NCBI RefSeq assembly: GCF_004341085.1
Contig: NZ_SLXW01000001.1
Span: 310,001 to 374,000, forward strand
Length of the DNA: 64,000 nt
Direction of reading: 5' to 3'
From: Sphingomonas sp. PP-CE-1G-424
GTDB taxonomy: Bacteria; Pseudomonadota; Alphaproteobacteria; Sphingomonadales; Sphingomonadaceae
Part shown: positions 18,577 through 26,993 of the stretch, one piece after another
Layout: every line of letters starts with the position of its first letter
How positions within the stretch are numbered: position 1 is the stretch's first letter
Notes under the pieces: model-generated
Databases searched by the model: none
Seen by the model: only the letters and a program-made list of their open reading frames with translations
Told to the model about the DNA's origin: nothing
Position numbers and translations under genes: made by a program

Positions 18577-18698
18577 ATCCTCCCCCGCCAGGGGGAGGTG
18601 GCACCGAAGGTGACGGAGGGGGAGGACACGGAGCAGAGGTTTCCCTTCCTCCCCCTCCGTCTGGCAAGAGCCAGCCACCTCCCCCTGGCGGGGGAGGA
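18577..18698. repeat. Intergenic palindrome, family 4 (CCTCCCCC-GCCA-GGGGGAGG)
   Basis: An outer inverted pair of hairpins (CCTCCCCC GCCA GGGGGAGG and its complement) encloses a central part in which GGTGACGGAGGGGGAGG faces CCTCCCCCTCCGTC. It lies just after dgoA and before the convergent GH53 stop, where it could also end transcription from both sides. A truncated copy is at 26829-26923. Confidence 0.85.
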
Positions 18699-18724
18699 TT
18701 GCAAAGATGGCGCTAGGTAAGGCC

Positions 18725-19837
18725 CTACTTCCCCCGCTTCACATACCGCCGCCCAAGAAAATCGAACGCGGGCAGCGCCTCGTGCCGCTTCAGCCCGAAC
18801 CACGCCGCGTTCTCCCAGTTGGACCCCGTCCCCCAGCGCGTCTTGCACCCGGTCGAGACCCAGCCCGGCTCCCAGTACACCACGCCGATCCCACCCGCAT
18901 CGACCACCGTCTGCGTCAGGTCGACGAGATAGTCCCGCTGCCCGACCGGCGTCGCGGGATAGCCCGGCAGCAGCGAATCCGCGCCGAGCAAATCGGGTGA
19001 CGCGTCCTCGCCGACCGGACTGAACGGATAGGCGGTCTCGACGACGATCACGTCCGCCTTGTACCGCGCCTTCGCCGTCGCGATCGTCGCGCCCAGTTGG
19101 GCGGGCGTCCGCGTCGACCATTTGCGGTAATAGCTGATCCCGATCACGTCGAAATCGCGCACGCCCGCCTTCGCCGCCGCGTCGAACCACGCCGCGACAT
19201 GCTCGGGCTGCGCGATGTGGAGCATGATCCGCGGGTTGATCGTCGCAACCTTCCCCGTATCTCGCACCGCCTTGATCCCGGCGTTGAGCAACGTCGCATT
19301 GCGCGTCCAGTCGATCGTGCGATCCTTCACGCCCCCCATCAGTTCGGGATTCGTCTCGTTGCCGACCTGCACCATCTCCGGCATCAGCCCCTGAGCGTCG
19401 AGCGTGCCCAGCACATCGCGCGTGTAGGCATAGAGCGCCTTCGCCTGCGCCGTGGTGTCGAGCTTCGCCCAAGCGGCGGGCGCGATCTGCTTCTCGCCGT
19501 CCGCCCAATCGTCCGAATAATGGAAGTCGAGCAGTACCTGCATCCCCGCCGCCTTCGTGCGCCGGATCGTCTTCGTCACATCGGCGAGATCGCTGTATTT
19601 CGTCCATTTCGCGTCGTTCCAGATCCGGACGCGGACGATGTTGCCGCCCTTCGCCTTCATCAGCGCGAACGGATCGACCGGCTTGCCGTTCGCGCGATAG
19701 ACCGCGCCACAATCCTCCATCTCGTTGACGTAGGACAGGTCTGCACCGAGGTAGAGTCCGTGCGCCGGCTTGGGCGCGAGCGGCTGCGCGGTCGCAGTCG
19801 AGGCAAACAGCGCGAGGCCGAGGGCGATACGACGCAT
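18725..19837 (-). CDS. Arabinogalactan endo-beta-1,4-galactanase, GH53
   Basis: Predicted secreted glycoside hydrolase of 370 residues with a signal peptide of about 17 residues ending in ATAQ. GH53 features are the opening GLYLGADLSYVNEMED, MKAKGGNIVRVRIWN, VLLDFHYSDDWAD, the acid/base Glu in QVGNETNPEL and the nucleophile Glu in VVETAYPF. It should cut beta-1,4-galactan into galacto-oligosaccharides. The ATG shares a base with the stop of the upstream GH2 beta-galactosidase gene, so both belong to one galactan-degradation operon. Confidence 0.93.
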   Translation of the reverse strand: MRRIALGLALFASTATAQPLAPKPAHGLYLGADLSYVNEMEDCGAVYRANGKPVDPFALMKAKGGNIVRVRIWNDAKWTKYSDLADVTKTIRRTKAAGMQVLLDFHYSDDWADGEKQIAPAAWAKLDTTAQAKALYAYTRDVLGTLDAQGLMPEMVQVGNETNPELMGGVKDRTIDWTRNATLLNAGIKAVRDTGKVATINPRIMLHIAQPEHVAAWFDAAAKAGVRDFDVIGISYYRKWSTRTPAQLGATIATAKARYKADVIVVETAYPFSPVGEDASPDLLGADSLLPGYPATPVGQRDYLVDLTQTVVDAGGIGVVYWEPGWVSTGCKTRWGTGSNWENAAWFGLKRHEALPAFDFLGRRYVKRGK

Positions 19838-22323
19838 CAGCGGTCTCCTTTGGGCATCGCCATGATCCGCAGCGACGCGGGCTTGATCCCCTCGCCGCTT
19901 ACCCGCACCGCAAACGGCCCCGGCTGCTCGCCGACCCGGACGATCGCCTGGACGAGTCCATGGAACGCGCGGCGCTGTGTCGCGACGTCGGGCTCCAGGC
20001 TGGTCGGATCGCCATTGCCGACCCCGATCACCGCCGCGCCGCCGCTCGTCTCGAACCGCAACAGCGTATCCGCATCGGGCACCGGCCGACCGCGCGCATC
20101 GACGACCTCCGCCTTGAGCATGACGACATCGTTGCCGTCCGCCTTCGCCACGCGCCGATCCGCGGTCAGCCGCACCGCTGTCGCCGCCGCCGCAGTCTCC
20201 CGCACCGACGCCGCCACGCGCCGCCCCTTGTTAAAGCCACGTGCCTCGAGTCTGCCCGGCGCATAGGGGACGCTCCACGCGAGATGCCCGTTGCGCGGCA
20301 TCGGTTTCCGCCCGAGCGACCGCCCGTTGAGCAACAGCTCGACCGCGTCGCAATTGCCGTGCGCCCACACTTCGATCGGCTGGCCCTCGCGGCCGGGCCA
20401 GCTCCAATGCGGCAACAGATGGACCTGCGGCAGATCCGGTCGCCACCACGCGCGGTAGTAATGGAAATTGTCCTTCGGGAAGCCGCAGGTATCGAGCACG
20501 CCGAAATAGCTCGATATGCTCGGAAACTGCGCGAACGGGGTCGGCTCGCCGCGATAATCGAATCCGGTCCAGATGAACCCGCCCGCGATATACGGCCGCG
20601 TCGCCGCGATCGACCACCAGCCCTCTGCGGTCGACGCCCACCACGGATGTTCGGTGTCGTACGCGCGCACCACATGCGCGGTGGCGTCGTTGAAATACGC
20701 CCCCCTCGTGCTGACGGTGCTACCGGTCTCGGTGCCCATCGTCGGCACGTCGGGAACGCGCTGGTGGAACGCCTCGATCTTGTCGGTGCGGTAATTGAAG
20801 CCGATCACGTCGACCACCTTCGCCGCACCACTGTCCCAGCTATTGTCGAACGCGAACGTCGTCGGTCGTGTTGGGTCGAGCTTCCGCACCGCCGCCTGCA
20901 TCTCGGACGTAACCCGCGCGCCCTTCGCCGAGCCCTGTTGCGGCTCCTCGTTGCCGAGCGACCAGGCGATCACGCTCGGCCGGTTGCGATCGCGGCGGAC
21001 GATCCGGTCGAGCTGCGCCATCGCCTCGTCGTCGCTGCTGTTGAGCCGCGCCTCGACGATCATCATCATGCCCGCCGCGTCGCACACGTCGAGCAGCGCG
21101 GACGCCGGCGGGTTGTGCGCGCTGCGCCACGCGTTCGAGCCCATGTCCTTCAGTTGCGCGACGCGCCACGCATGCAGCGCATCGGGAATGCCGGTGCCGA
21201 CCCCCGCATGATCCTGATGATTGCAGCTGCCGAGCAGTTTGACCGGCTTGCCGTTGAGCAGGAAGCCGCGCGCGCCGTCGAAATGGATCGTCCGGATACC
21301 GAAGCGCGTGTGGTAGCGATCGACTACCCGACCGCCGATGACGATCTCGGCTTCGACGGTGTAGAGCTTGGGCGTCTCGACCGACCACAGCACCGGCGTC
21401 GCGACATGCGCCTGCTGGTCGAGCACGCGCCGTTCGCCTGCCGGCAGCGTAAAGCGGGTTTCGGGCAAGTCCGCGACCGGGCGGCGATCCGGACCGACGA
21501 TCCGCTGGCGCACTACGCCCTCGACCGCCACATCGCCGCTGTTGAGGATTTCGGTCGCGGTCGACACCTGCGCGCCGTCCGACCCCACCTCGGCACGGAC
21601 CACGGTCCCCCATTGCGGCACATGCACCGGATCGGCGCGGACCAGGTCGACGTGGCGATAGATCCCCGCGCCTTCGTAGAACCAGCCCTCGCCCAGCGTT
21701 GCGTCGACACGGACGGTCACGACGTTGTGGCCCCCGTCATAATCGAGGAAATCGTCGATCTCGACGCGGAACGGCGCATAGCCGCTCTCGTTGCGCCCGA
21801 CGATATGGCCGTTCACGAAGACGAGGCAGTCGCGGAACACGCCGTCGAATTCGAGCCACAGCCGCCGCCCGCGATCCCCTGCGGTGACCGCGATCGGACA
21901 GCGATACCAGCCGATGCTGTTGGCAGGAAAGTTGCGGCCGATCGCCTTGAACCCATGCGCGGCGACGGCGTCCTCGGTATCCTTCGACGCCGGCGTTGCA
22001 GGCGGCGCAAACGGGAGCGCCACCGCCCAGTCGTGCGGCACGCGCACCGGTTGCCACGCGCCATCGTCGAACGCCGGCAGCGCGGCATCCGCGGTCGCCG
22101 CGCCCGCCTTGGCGAAGGTCCGCTGGTTGCGTCCGAAGCCGAAATCGCGGTCGAGATCCGCCGCATGGCCGAGATGAAACCGCCAGACGTCGAGCCGCTC
22201 CGTCGATCGTGGCGAGCGCGGTACAGGCGCTTGCGCCGCCGCACCCGCGAATGCTGGCGTGGCGGCAACGGTGAGCACAGCGGCGCTCTGGCCGAGCACC
22301 GCACGGCGAGTAGGATGTGGCAA
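19837..22323 (-). CDS. Beta-galactosidase, GH2 family, exported
   Basis: Glycoside hydrolase of 828 residues with a twin-Arg-like N-terminus (TRRAVLGQSAAVLTVAATPA), suggesting export by Tat or Sec. A jelly-roll sugar-binding domain (about 45-205), an Ig-like domain, and the TIM barrel follow, with acid/base Glu in IAWSLGNEEPQ and nucleophile Glu in MGTETGS. C-terminal Ig-like domains after about residue 620 contain LSWSWPGREGQPI-like and GRPVPDADTLLRF segments. It probably releases galactose from galacto-oligosaccharides made by the GH53 enzyme encoded directly downstream. Beta-glucuronidase or other GH2 specificities cannot be excluded by sequence reading. Confidence 0.88.
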   Translation of the reverse strand: MPHPTRRAVLGQSAAVLTVAATPAFAGAAAQAPVPRSPRSTERLDVWRFHLGHAADLDRDFGFGRNQRTFAKAGAATADAALPAFDDGAWQPVRVPHDWAVALPFAPPATPASKDTEDAVAAHGFKAIGRNFPANSIGWYRCPIAVTAGDRGRRLWLEFDGVFRDCLVFVNGHIVGRNESGYAPFRVEIDDFLDYDGGHNVVTVRVDATLGEGWFYEGAGIYRHVDLVRADPVHVPQWGTVVRAEVGSDGAQVSTATEILNSGDVAVEGVVRQRIVGPDRRPVADLPETRFTLPAGERRVLDQQAHVATPVLWSVETPKLYTVEAEIVIGGRVVDRYHTRFGIRTIHFDGARGFLLNGKPVKLLGSCNHQDHAGVGTGIPDALHAWRVAQLKDMGSNAWRSAHNPPASALLDVCDAAGMMMIVEARLNSSDDEAMAQLDRIVRRDRNRPSVIAWSLGNEEPQQGSAKGARVTSEMQAAVRKLDPTRPTTFAFDNSWDSGAAKVVDVIGFNYRTDKIEAFHQRVPDVPTMGTETGSTVSTRGAYFNDATAHVVRAYDTEHPWWASTAEGWWSIAATRPYIAGGFIWTGFDYRGEPTPFAQFPSISSYFGVLDTCGFPKDNFHYYRAWWRPDLPQVHLLPHWSWPGREGQPIEVWAHGNCDAVELLLNGRSLGRKPMPRNGHLAWSVPYAPGRLEARGFNKGRRVAASVRETAAAATAVRLTADRRVAKADGNDVVMLKAEVVDARGRPVPDADTLLRFETSGGAAVIGVGNGDPTSLEPDVATQRRAFHGLVQAIVRVGEQPGPFAVRVSGEGIKPASLRIMAMPKGDR

Positions 22324-22343
22324 TCAGTCTCTCCCAGTTTTAT

Positions 22344-22354
22344 TTATCGGATAA
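22344..22354. promoter_or_regulatory. Candidate operator TTATCGGATAA before the GH2-GH53 operon
   Basis: Palindrome TTATC-G-GATAA about 20 bp before the GH2 ATG, extended on one side as TTTATCGGATAAAC. It resembles the site at 17019-17029 between the GntR gene and dgoK, which suggests joint control of galactan hydrolysis and galactonate metabolism. Its proximity to the start codon fits repression. Confidence 0.5.
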
Positions 22355-22443
22355 ACTACGTCAGGCGATTGCGCGAGCGTGATTTGCGCCGACGTGCGCA
22401 TCGCGGGATCGTCTTCGGCCGACGTTGCGACTAGGGCGACACG

Positions 22444-23565
22444 ATGATGTTCGCGGACCACGTCAGAGACCTTGCAAACCTCGCCGCAGCGGATCGTCGC
22501 CGAACGCTTGCCCCCCGCCGCGGCATCGATTTCGCCTCGAACGACTATCTCGGGCTCGCCGGATCGGACCGGCTGCGCGCATCGATGATCGAGGCTCTGT
22601 CGCGCGGCGTACCCGTCGGCTCGGGTGGATCACGGCTGTTGCGCGGCAATGCGCCCGAGCATGAAGCGCTGGAGGCGGACGCCGCGCGGTTCTTCGGGAC
22701 CGAGGCCGCGCTGTTCTTCGCGAGCGGCTATGTCGCCAACACGATCCTGTTCGCGACGCTGCCGCAACGCGGCGATCTGATCGTCCACGACGCGCTGATC
22801 CACGCCAGCGCGCACGAAGGCATGCGTCTCACGCGAGCGACCTTCGTCGCCGCCGCGCATAATGACGCCGATGCGTTCGAGGACGCGATCACCGCGTGGC
22901 GCGCGTCGGGCGGCACAGGCCGCGTGTGGATCGCGGTCGAGAGCCTTTACAGCATGGACGGCGACCAGGCTCCGCTCGCGGCTTTATCCGAAATTGCAGA
23001 CCGCCACGACGCCGTCCTGCTGATCGACGAGGCGCACGCAACAGGCGTGTTCGGCACCGACGGCCGCGGATTGGCCGAAGCGCTCGACGGGCGCGAGAAC
23101 GTCATTACCTTGCGGACTTGCGGCAAGGCGCTGGGGTGCGAGGGCGCGCTGTTGTGCGGGCCCGCAGTCATGCGCGAGTTCATCGTCAATCGCGGGCGCG
23201 GGTTCATCTTCTCGACCGCACCGTCGCCGCTGATGGCACTGGCGGTCGGCGAAGCTCTGCGCATCATCGCCGACGAACCGGCACGGCGGGAAAGGCTCTG
23301 GGCGTCGGTCGCCACGGCGGAGCGCGTGCTCGCACCCTACGGCGTCACGGCGACGGGATCGCAGATCCTCCCGCTGGTGCTGGGGGACGCCGCACGGACG
23401 ATGCAGGTCGCCGACGCGATCCAGGCTGCGGGTTTCGACGTGCGCGGGATACGGCCGCCAACCGTGCCCGAGGGCGGATCGCGGCTGCGGATTTCGTTGA
23501 CGCTCAACGCGACGGTGGCGGATATCAAGGCTTTGGCCAAGGTCATGGAAGAGGCATTGCGATGA
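22444..23565 (+). CDS. bioF: 8-amino-7-oxononanoate synthase
   Basis: PLP-dependent enzyme of 373 residues condensing pimeloyl thioester with alanine in biotin synthesis. Seen are FASNDYLGLAG, GSGGSRLLRGN, FASGYVANTILFATL, the PLP-binding DEAHATGVFG and the Schiff-base Lys in RTCGKALGCEGA. An AGGG ribosome binding site precedes the ATG at 22444; a second ATG follows directly. First gene of a tight bioF-bioD-bioA operon, overlapping bioD by four bases. Confidence 0.95.
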   Translation: MMFADHVRDLANLAAADRRRTLAPRRGIDFASNDYLGLAGSDRLRASMIEALSRGVPVGSGGSRLLRGNAPEHEALEADAARFFGTEAALFFASGYVANTILFATLPQRGDLIVHDALIHASAHEGMRLTRATFVAAAHNDADAFEDAITAWRASGGTGRVWIAVESLYSMDGDQAPLAALSEIADRHDAVLLIDEAHATGVFGTDGRGLAEALDGRENVITLRTCGKALGCEGALLCGPAVMREFIVNRGRGFIFSTAPSPLMALAVGEALRIIADEPARRERLWASVATAERVLAPYGVTATGSQILPLVLGDAARTMQVADAIQAAGFDVRGIRPPTVPEGGSRLRISLTLNATVADIKALAKVMEEALR

Positions 23566-24179
23566 CGATCGTCGTTACCGGAACGGACACCGATATCGGC
23601 AAGACCGTGTTCGCCGCCGGGCTCACCGCGGCACTCGGCGCGCGCTACTGGAAGCCCGTGCAAGCCGGGCTGGCGGACGGCAGCGACGCAGCCTCGGTCG
23701 TAACGCTCGGCGTCCCCGCGGACCGGGTCCTGCCGGAAGCATACCGGCTGACGACGCCATGCTCGCCGCATCTCGCCGCCGAGATCGACCGCGTGACGAT
23801 CGATCCCGGCCGCCTCGCGCTGCCAGAGGTCGATGGCCCACTGGTGGTCGAGGGCGCGGGCGGCGTGATGGTCCCCGTGACACGCGACCTGATCTTCGCA
23901 GACCTGTTCGCGCGGTGGAACAAGCCGGTCGTGCTCGTCGCGCGCACTGGGCTCGGCACGATCAACCACAGCCTGCTCTCGATCGAGGCACTGCGCAGCC
24001 GCTCTGTCCCGATCCTCGGCATCGCCTTCGTCGGCGACGCGGTCGAGGATAGCGAGGCGACGATCGCCACGCTCGGCAAAGTCCGCCGGCTCGGCCGCCT
24101 GCCTCGCCTCGATCCGCTCAACGCCGCCAATTTGGTAGAGACGTTCGCCGCAAACTTCGACGTGGAGGCGTTCCGGTGA
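23562..24179 (+). CDS. bioD: Dethiobiotin synthetase
   Basis: ATP-dependent carboxylase of 205 residues closing the ureido ring of dethiobiotin. P-loop TGTDTDIGKTVFAAGL at the N-terminus, KPVQAGLADGSDA, and VEGAGGVMVPV are diagnostic. The ATG at 23562 overlaps the bioF stop (ATGA), and its own stop overlaps the bioA start. Confidence 0.95.
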   Translation: MTIVVTGTDTDIGKTVFAAGLTAALGARYWKPVQAGLADGSDAASVVTLGVPADRVLPEAYRLTTPCSPHLAAEIDRVTIDPGRLALPEVDGPLVVEGAGGVMVPVTRDLIFADLFARWNKPVVLVARTGLGTINHSLLSIEALRSRSVPILGIAFVGDAVEDSEATIATLGKVRRLGRLPRLDPLNAANLVETFAANFDVEAFR

Positions 24180-25435
24180 GCGACTCCCCCGTCTGGCACC
24201 CCTTCACGCAGCACGGCCTGCGCGAGCCGATACCGCTCGTCACGCATGCCGAGGGCGCCGCGCTCTATACATCGGACGGACGGCGGATCGTCGATGCGAT
24301 CTCGTCCTGGTGGGTCACCACGCATGGCCACGCCAACCCGAAGATCATGGCAGCGATAGCGGAACAGGCGGGGAAGCTCGACCAGATCATTTTCGCCGGC
24401 TGGACGCATCAACCCGCCGAAGACCTCGCGCGGGGGCTGACAGCGATCATGCCGCCCGAATTGACCCGCGTGTTCTTCTCCGACTCAGGGTCGACCAGCG
24501 TCGAGTGCGCGCTGAAGATGGCGCTCGGCTATTGGCTCGATCGCGGCGAGGATCGCCACCGCATCCTCGTCCTCGAACACGGCTACCACGGCGACACGAT
24601 CGGCGCGATGTCGGTCGGCGCGCGCGGCGTCTACAACCGCGCCTACGCGCCGCTGCTGTTCGACGTCGGCACGATCCCCTTCCCCGCCGCCGGGCTTGAG
24701 CAAGCGACGCTCGACGCGCTGGAGAAAGCCTGTGCCGAGCACCCCGCCGCGTTCATCGTCGAGCCGTTGCTGCTCGGCGCGGGCGGGATGCACATCTATC
24801 CCGCGCACATCCTCGCCGAGATGCGGCGGGTCTGCGCAGCGCACGACGTCCTGTTCATCGCCGACGAGGTGATGACCGGCTGGGGCCGCACCGGCACCTT
24901 GCTTGCCTGCGAACAGGCGGGCGTGGTGCCCGACATCCTGTGCCTGTCGAAGGGGCTGACGGGCGGCGCGGTGCCGCTCGCGGTGACGATGGCGACCGAG
25001 GCGATCTACCAGGCGCATTATCACGCCGATCGCGCGCGCATGTTCTTCCACTCCTCGAGCTACACCGCCAACCCGATCGCCTGCGCCGCCGCCAACGCGA
25101 ACCTCGCGATCTGGCGCGACGAGCCGGTGCGCGAGCGGATCGCCGACCTCGCGACACGCCAAGGCTCGCGGCTGGAGGCACTCGCCCAGCATCCGCGGAT
25201 CGCCAACGCGCGCCAGATCGGCACCATCACCGCGGTCGAGCTCCGCGGCGAGGACGGCTATCTCTCGCAGATCGGCCCGCGATTGCTCGCCTTCTTCGGC
25301 GAGCGCGACCTGCTGCTCCGCCCGCTCGGCAACACCGTCTACGTCATGCCGCCCTATTGCATCGACGACCACGATCTCGACCGAGTCTACGCGGCGATCG
25401 CCGAAGCATGCGACACGATCGGGCAAGACTCCTAA
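24176..25435 (+). CDS. bioA: Adenosylmethionine-8-amino-7-oxononanoate transaminase
   Basis: Class III PLP aminotransferase of 419 residues converting KAPA to DAPA with S-adenosylmethionine as amino donor. Seen are WHPFTQHGL, ISSWWVTTHGHANP, GYHGDTIGAMSVG, DEVMTGWGRTGT and the PLP Lys in CLSKGLTGGAVPL. It starts with GTG, overlapping the bioD stop as GTGA. bioB and the pimeloyl-ACP genes (bioC/bioH or equivalents) are not in this window. Confidence 0.95.
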   Translation: MSDSPVWHPFTQHGLREPIPLVTHAEGAALYTSDGRRIVDAISSWWVTTHGHANPKIMAAIAEQAGKLDQIIFAGWTHQPAEDLARGLTAIMPPELTRVFFSDSGSTSVECALKMALGYWLDRGEDRHRILVLEHGYHGDTIGAMSVGARGVYNRAYAPLLFDVGTIPFPAAGLEQATLDALEKACAEHPAAFIVEPLLLGAGGMHIYPAHILAEMRRVCAAHDVLFIADEVMTGWGRTGTLLACEQAGVVPDILCLSKGLTGGAVPLAVTMATEAIYQAHYHADRARMFFHSSSYTANPIACAAANANLAIWRDEPVRERIADLATRQGSRLEALAQHPRIANARQIGTITAVELRGEDGYLSQIGPRLLAFFGERDLLLRPLGNTVYVMPPYCIDDHDLDRVYAAIAEACDTIGQDS

Positions 25436-25527
25436 CGCTATTGCTGCATTGCAGCAACAAATGATGTACATGCGACGTTGAGATAAGATCGCGGCCGAGT
25501 ACGCTGGCGACGAAAGGCTCGAGTCAC

Positions 25528-26646
25528 GTGAGAAACATCGCCGATACCCTCGCCCGCATGGCGCGCGCCGGAGCGCCGACCCCGCGCGACACCGCGCCCA
25601 GTCGCCTGACGCCGCTGACCGAGTTCGGGACCAATCCTGGTGCGCTGTTGGGCTTCAGCTACGTTCCCGCCAACCTGCCAGCGAACGCGCCACTGGTCGT
25701 CGTCCTCCACGGCTGTACGCAGACCGCGGCGGGGTATGACCACGGATCAGGCTGGTCGAAGCTCGCCGATCGCGCGGGCTTCGCGCTGGTCTTCCCCGAG
25801 CAGACGCGTGCGAACAACCCGAACCTCTGCTTCAACTGGTTCGCGTCGGAAGACACCGCGCAGGCGGGCGGCGAGGCCGAGTCGATCGCGCAGATGACCG
25901 AGACGATAATCGCGCGCCACAACCTCGACCGCAGCCGCATATACGTCACCGGGCTATCGGCAGGCGGCGCGATGACGATGGCGATGCTCGCCACGCGCCC
26001 CGACCTGTTCGCGGGTGGCGCGGTGATCGGCGGCCTCGCCTACGGCACCGCCACCGGCGTGTCGCAGGCACTCGACCGGATGCGCGGGCATGGCGACACC
26101 AGCGACGCCGCGCTGGTCGACGCGGTCCGCAGCGGCGCGCGTGGCCACGACGGACGCTGGCCGACGCTCGCGATCTGGCATGGCGGCGCGGACGCGACGG
26201 TGAGCGTGGCGAACGCGGATACGATCGCGCGGCAATGGCGCGGCATCCACGGTATCGATGCGAAGGCCGTGCGCACGGAGCGGGTAGGCACCGCCGTCCA
26301 CCGGATCTGGTCGGATGCGGAAGGACGTGACGTCGTCGAGGACTGGACCGTGCCGGGCATGGGCCACGGAACGCCGATCGATCCGTTGCACGGCGAGCGC
26401 CTGGGCGCCGCGGGGCCGTTCATGCTCGACGTCGGGCTTTCGAGCACGGCGGTGATCGCGAAGTCCTGGGGCCTGCTAGCAGCGGCGAAGGCGGATACTG
26501 CGGTCAAGCCAGCACCAGTCGCACGCGTCGCCAAGATCGCTATCCCCGTCTCACCGAAACCTGCGGCGAAGCCACGCGCTGAGGCGCCCGCGGGTATCCA
26601 GGCCACGATCGAGAACGCTCTCCGGGCAGCCGGGTTGATGCGGTAG
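25528..26646 (+). CDS. PHB depolymerase-family esterase
   Basis: Alpha/beta hydrolase of 372 residues related to short-chain PHA depolymerases and LpqC/feruloyl-type esterases. The nucleophile is Ser144 in TGLSAGGAMT, the oxyanion region is VVLHGCTQTAAGYDHGSGW, and the late His is in PGMGHGTPIDP. There is no clear signal peptide, which favours an intracellular or alternative-export role. The C-terminal 60 residues are Ala/Pro/Lys-rich, a low-complexity tail of unknown role. The start used is a GTG at 25528; an ATG at 25558 is an alternative. Confidence 0.8.
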   Translation: MRNIADTLARMARAGAPTPRDTAPSRLTPLTEFGTNPGALLGFSYVPANLPANAPLVVVLHGCTQTAAGYDHGSGWSKLADRAGFALVFPEQTRANNPNLCFNWFASEDTAQAGGEAESIAQMTETIIARHNLDRSRIYVTGLSAGGAMTMAMLATRPDLFAGGAVIGGLAYGTATGVSQALDRMRGHGDTSDAALVDAVRSGARGHDGRWPTLAIWHGGADATVSVANADTIARQWRGIHGIDAKAVRTERVGTAVHRIWSDAEGRDVVEDWTVPGMGHGTPIDPLHGERLGAAGPFMLDVGLSSTAVIAKSWGLLAAAKADTAVKPAPVARVAKIAIPVSPKPAAKPRAEAPAGIQATIENALRAAGLMR

Positions 26647-26691
26647 GATAGGCATCGGCTAGCGGTTGGGTGCACTCCCGCCAACTCCCAC

Positions 26692-26775
26692 CCGTCATCC
26701 TGACGAAAGTCAGGATCCAGAGCCAGATAGGACACCATCCGTTACCCTGGATCCTGACTTTCGTCAGGATGACGG
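26692..26775. repeat. Intergenic palindrome, family 1 copy a
   Basis: CCGTCATCCTGACGAAAGTC continues into AGGATCCAGAG, with the inverted copy 25 bp later. Each half contains a mini-hairpin CCTGAC-GAAA-GTCAGG with a GNRA-type loop. Confidence 0.9.
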
Positions 26776-26828
26776 AGTGGTGGGAAGGGTCGCGCGACCA
26801 GGGCCCGTTCACACCGCATCGCGCCCTG

Positions 26829-26923
26829 ATCCTCCCCCGCCAGGGGGAGGTGGCAGGCACTTCGCCTGACGGAGGGGGCGGCATGGACAACCATAGTTGC
26901 GCGTTTTCACCCTCCGTCACCTA
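26829..26923. repeat. Partial family 4 palindrome
   Basis: Contains the left hairpin CCTCCCCC GCCA GGGGGAGG followed by GGTGGCA and CCTGACGGAGG, then CCTCCGTCACC as a remnant of the right half. Compared with 18577-18698, the right terminal hairpin is missing. Confidence 0.75.
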
Positions 26924-26993
26924 ACGCGCCTTGCCTAACAAGCGAGGATAGACGGGTCATCGACAAGCCGCCCAACCCGGCTAAAGCCAGCGC

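Larger units (their letters stand above)
26647..26993. other. Repeat-filled intergenic region
   Basis: About 350 bp between the esterase and MATE genes, occupied by a complete family 1 palindrome (26692-26775) and a partial family 4 element (26829-26923). No coding frame is credible, as all frames are made of repeat sequence. The MATE promoter should lie in the last 70 bp. Confidence 0.7.

Noticed and set aside
19960..22434. Plus-strand open frame opposite the GH2 gene
   Set aside because: Antisense composition artefact; the GH2 frame contains all catalytic motifs.
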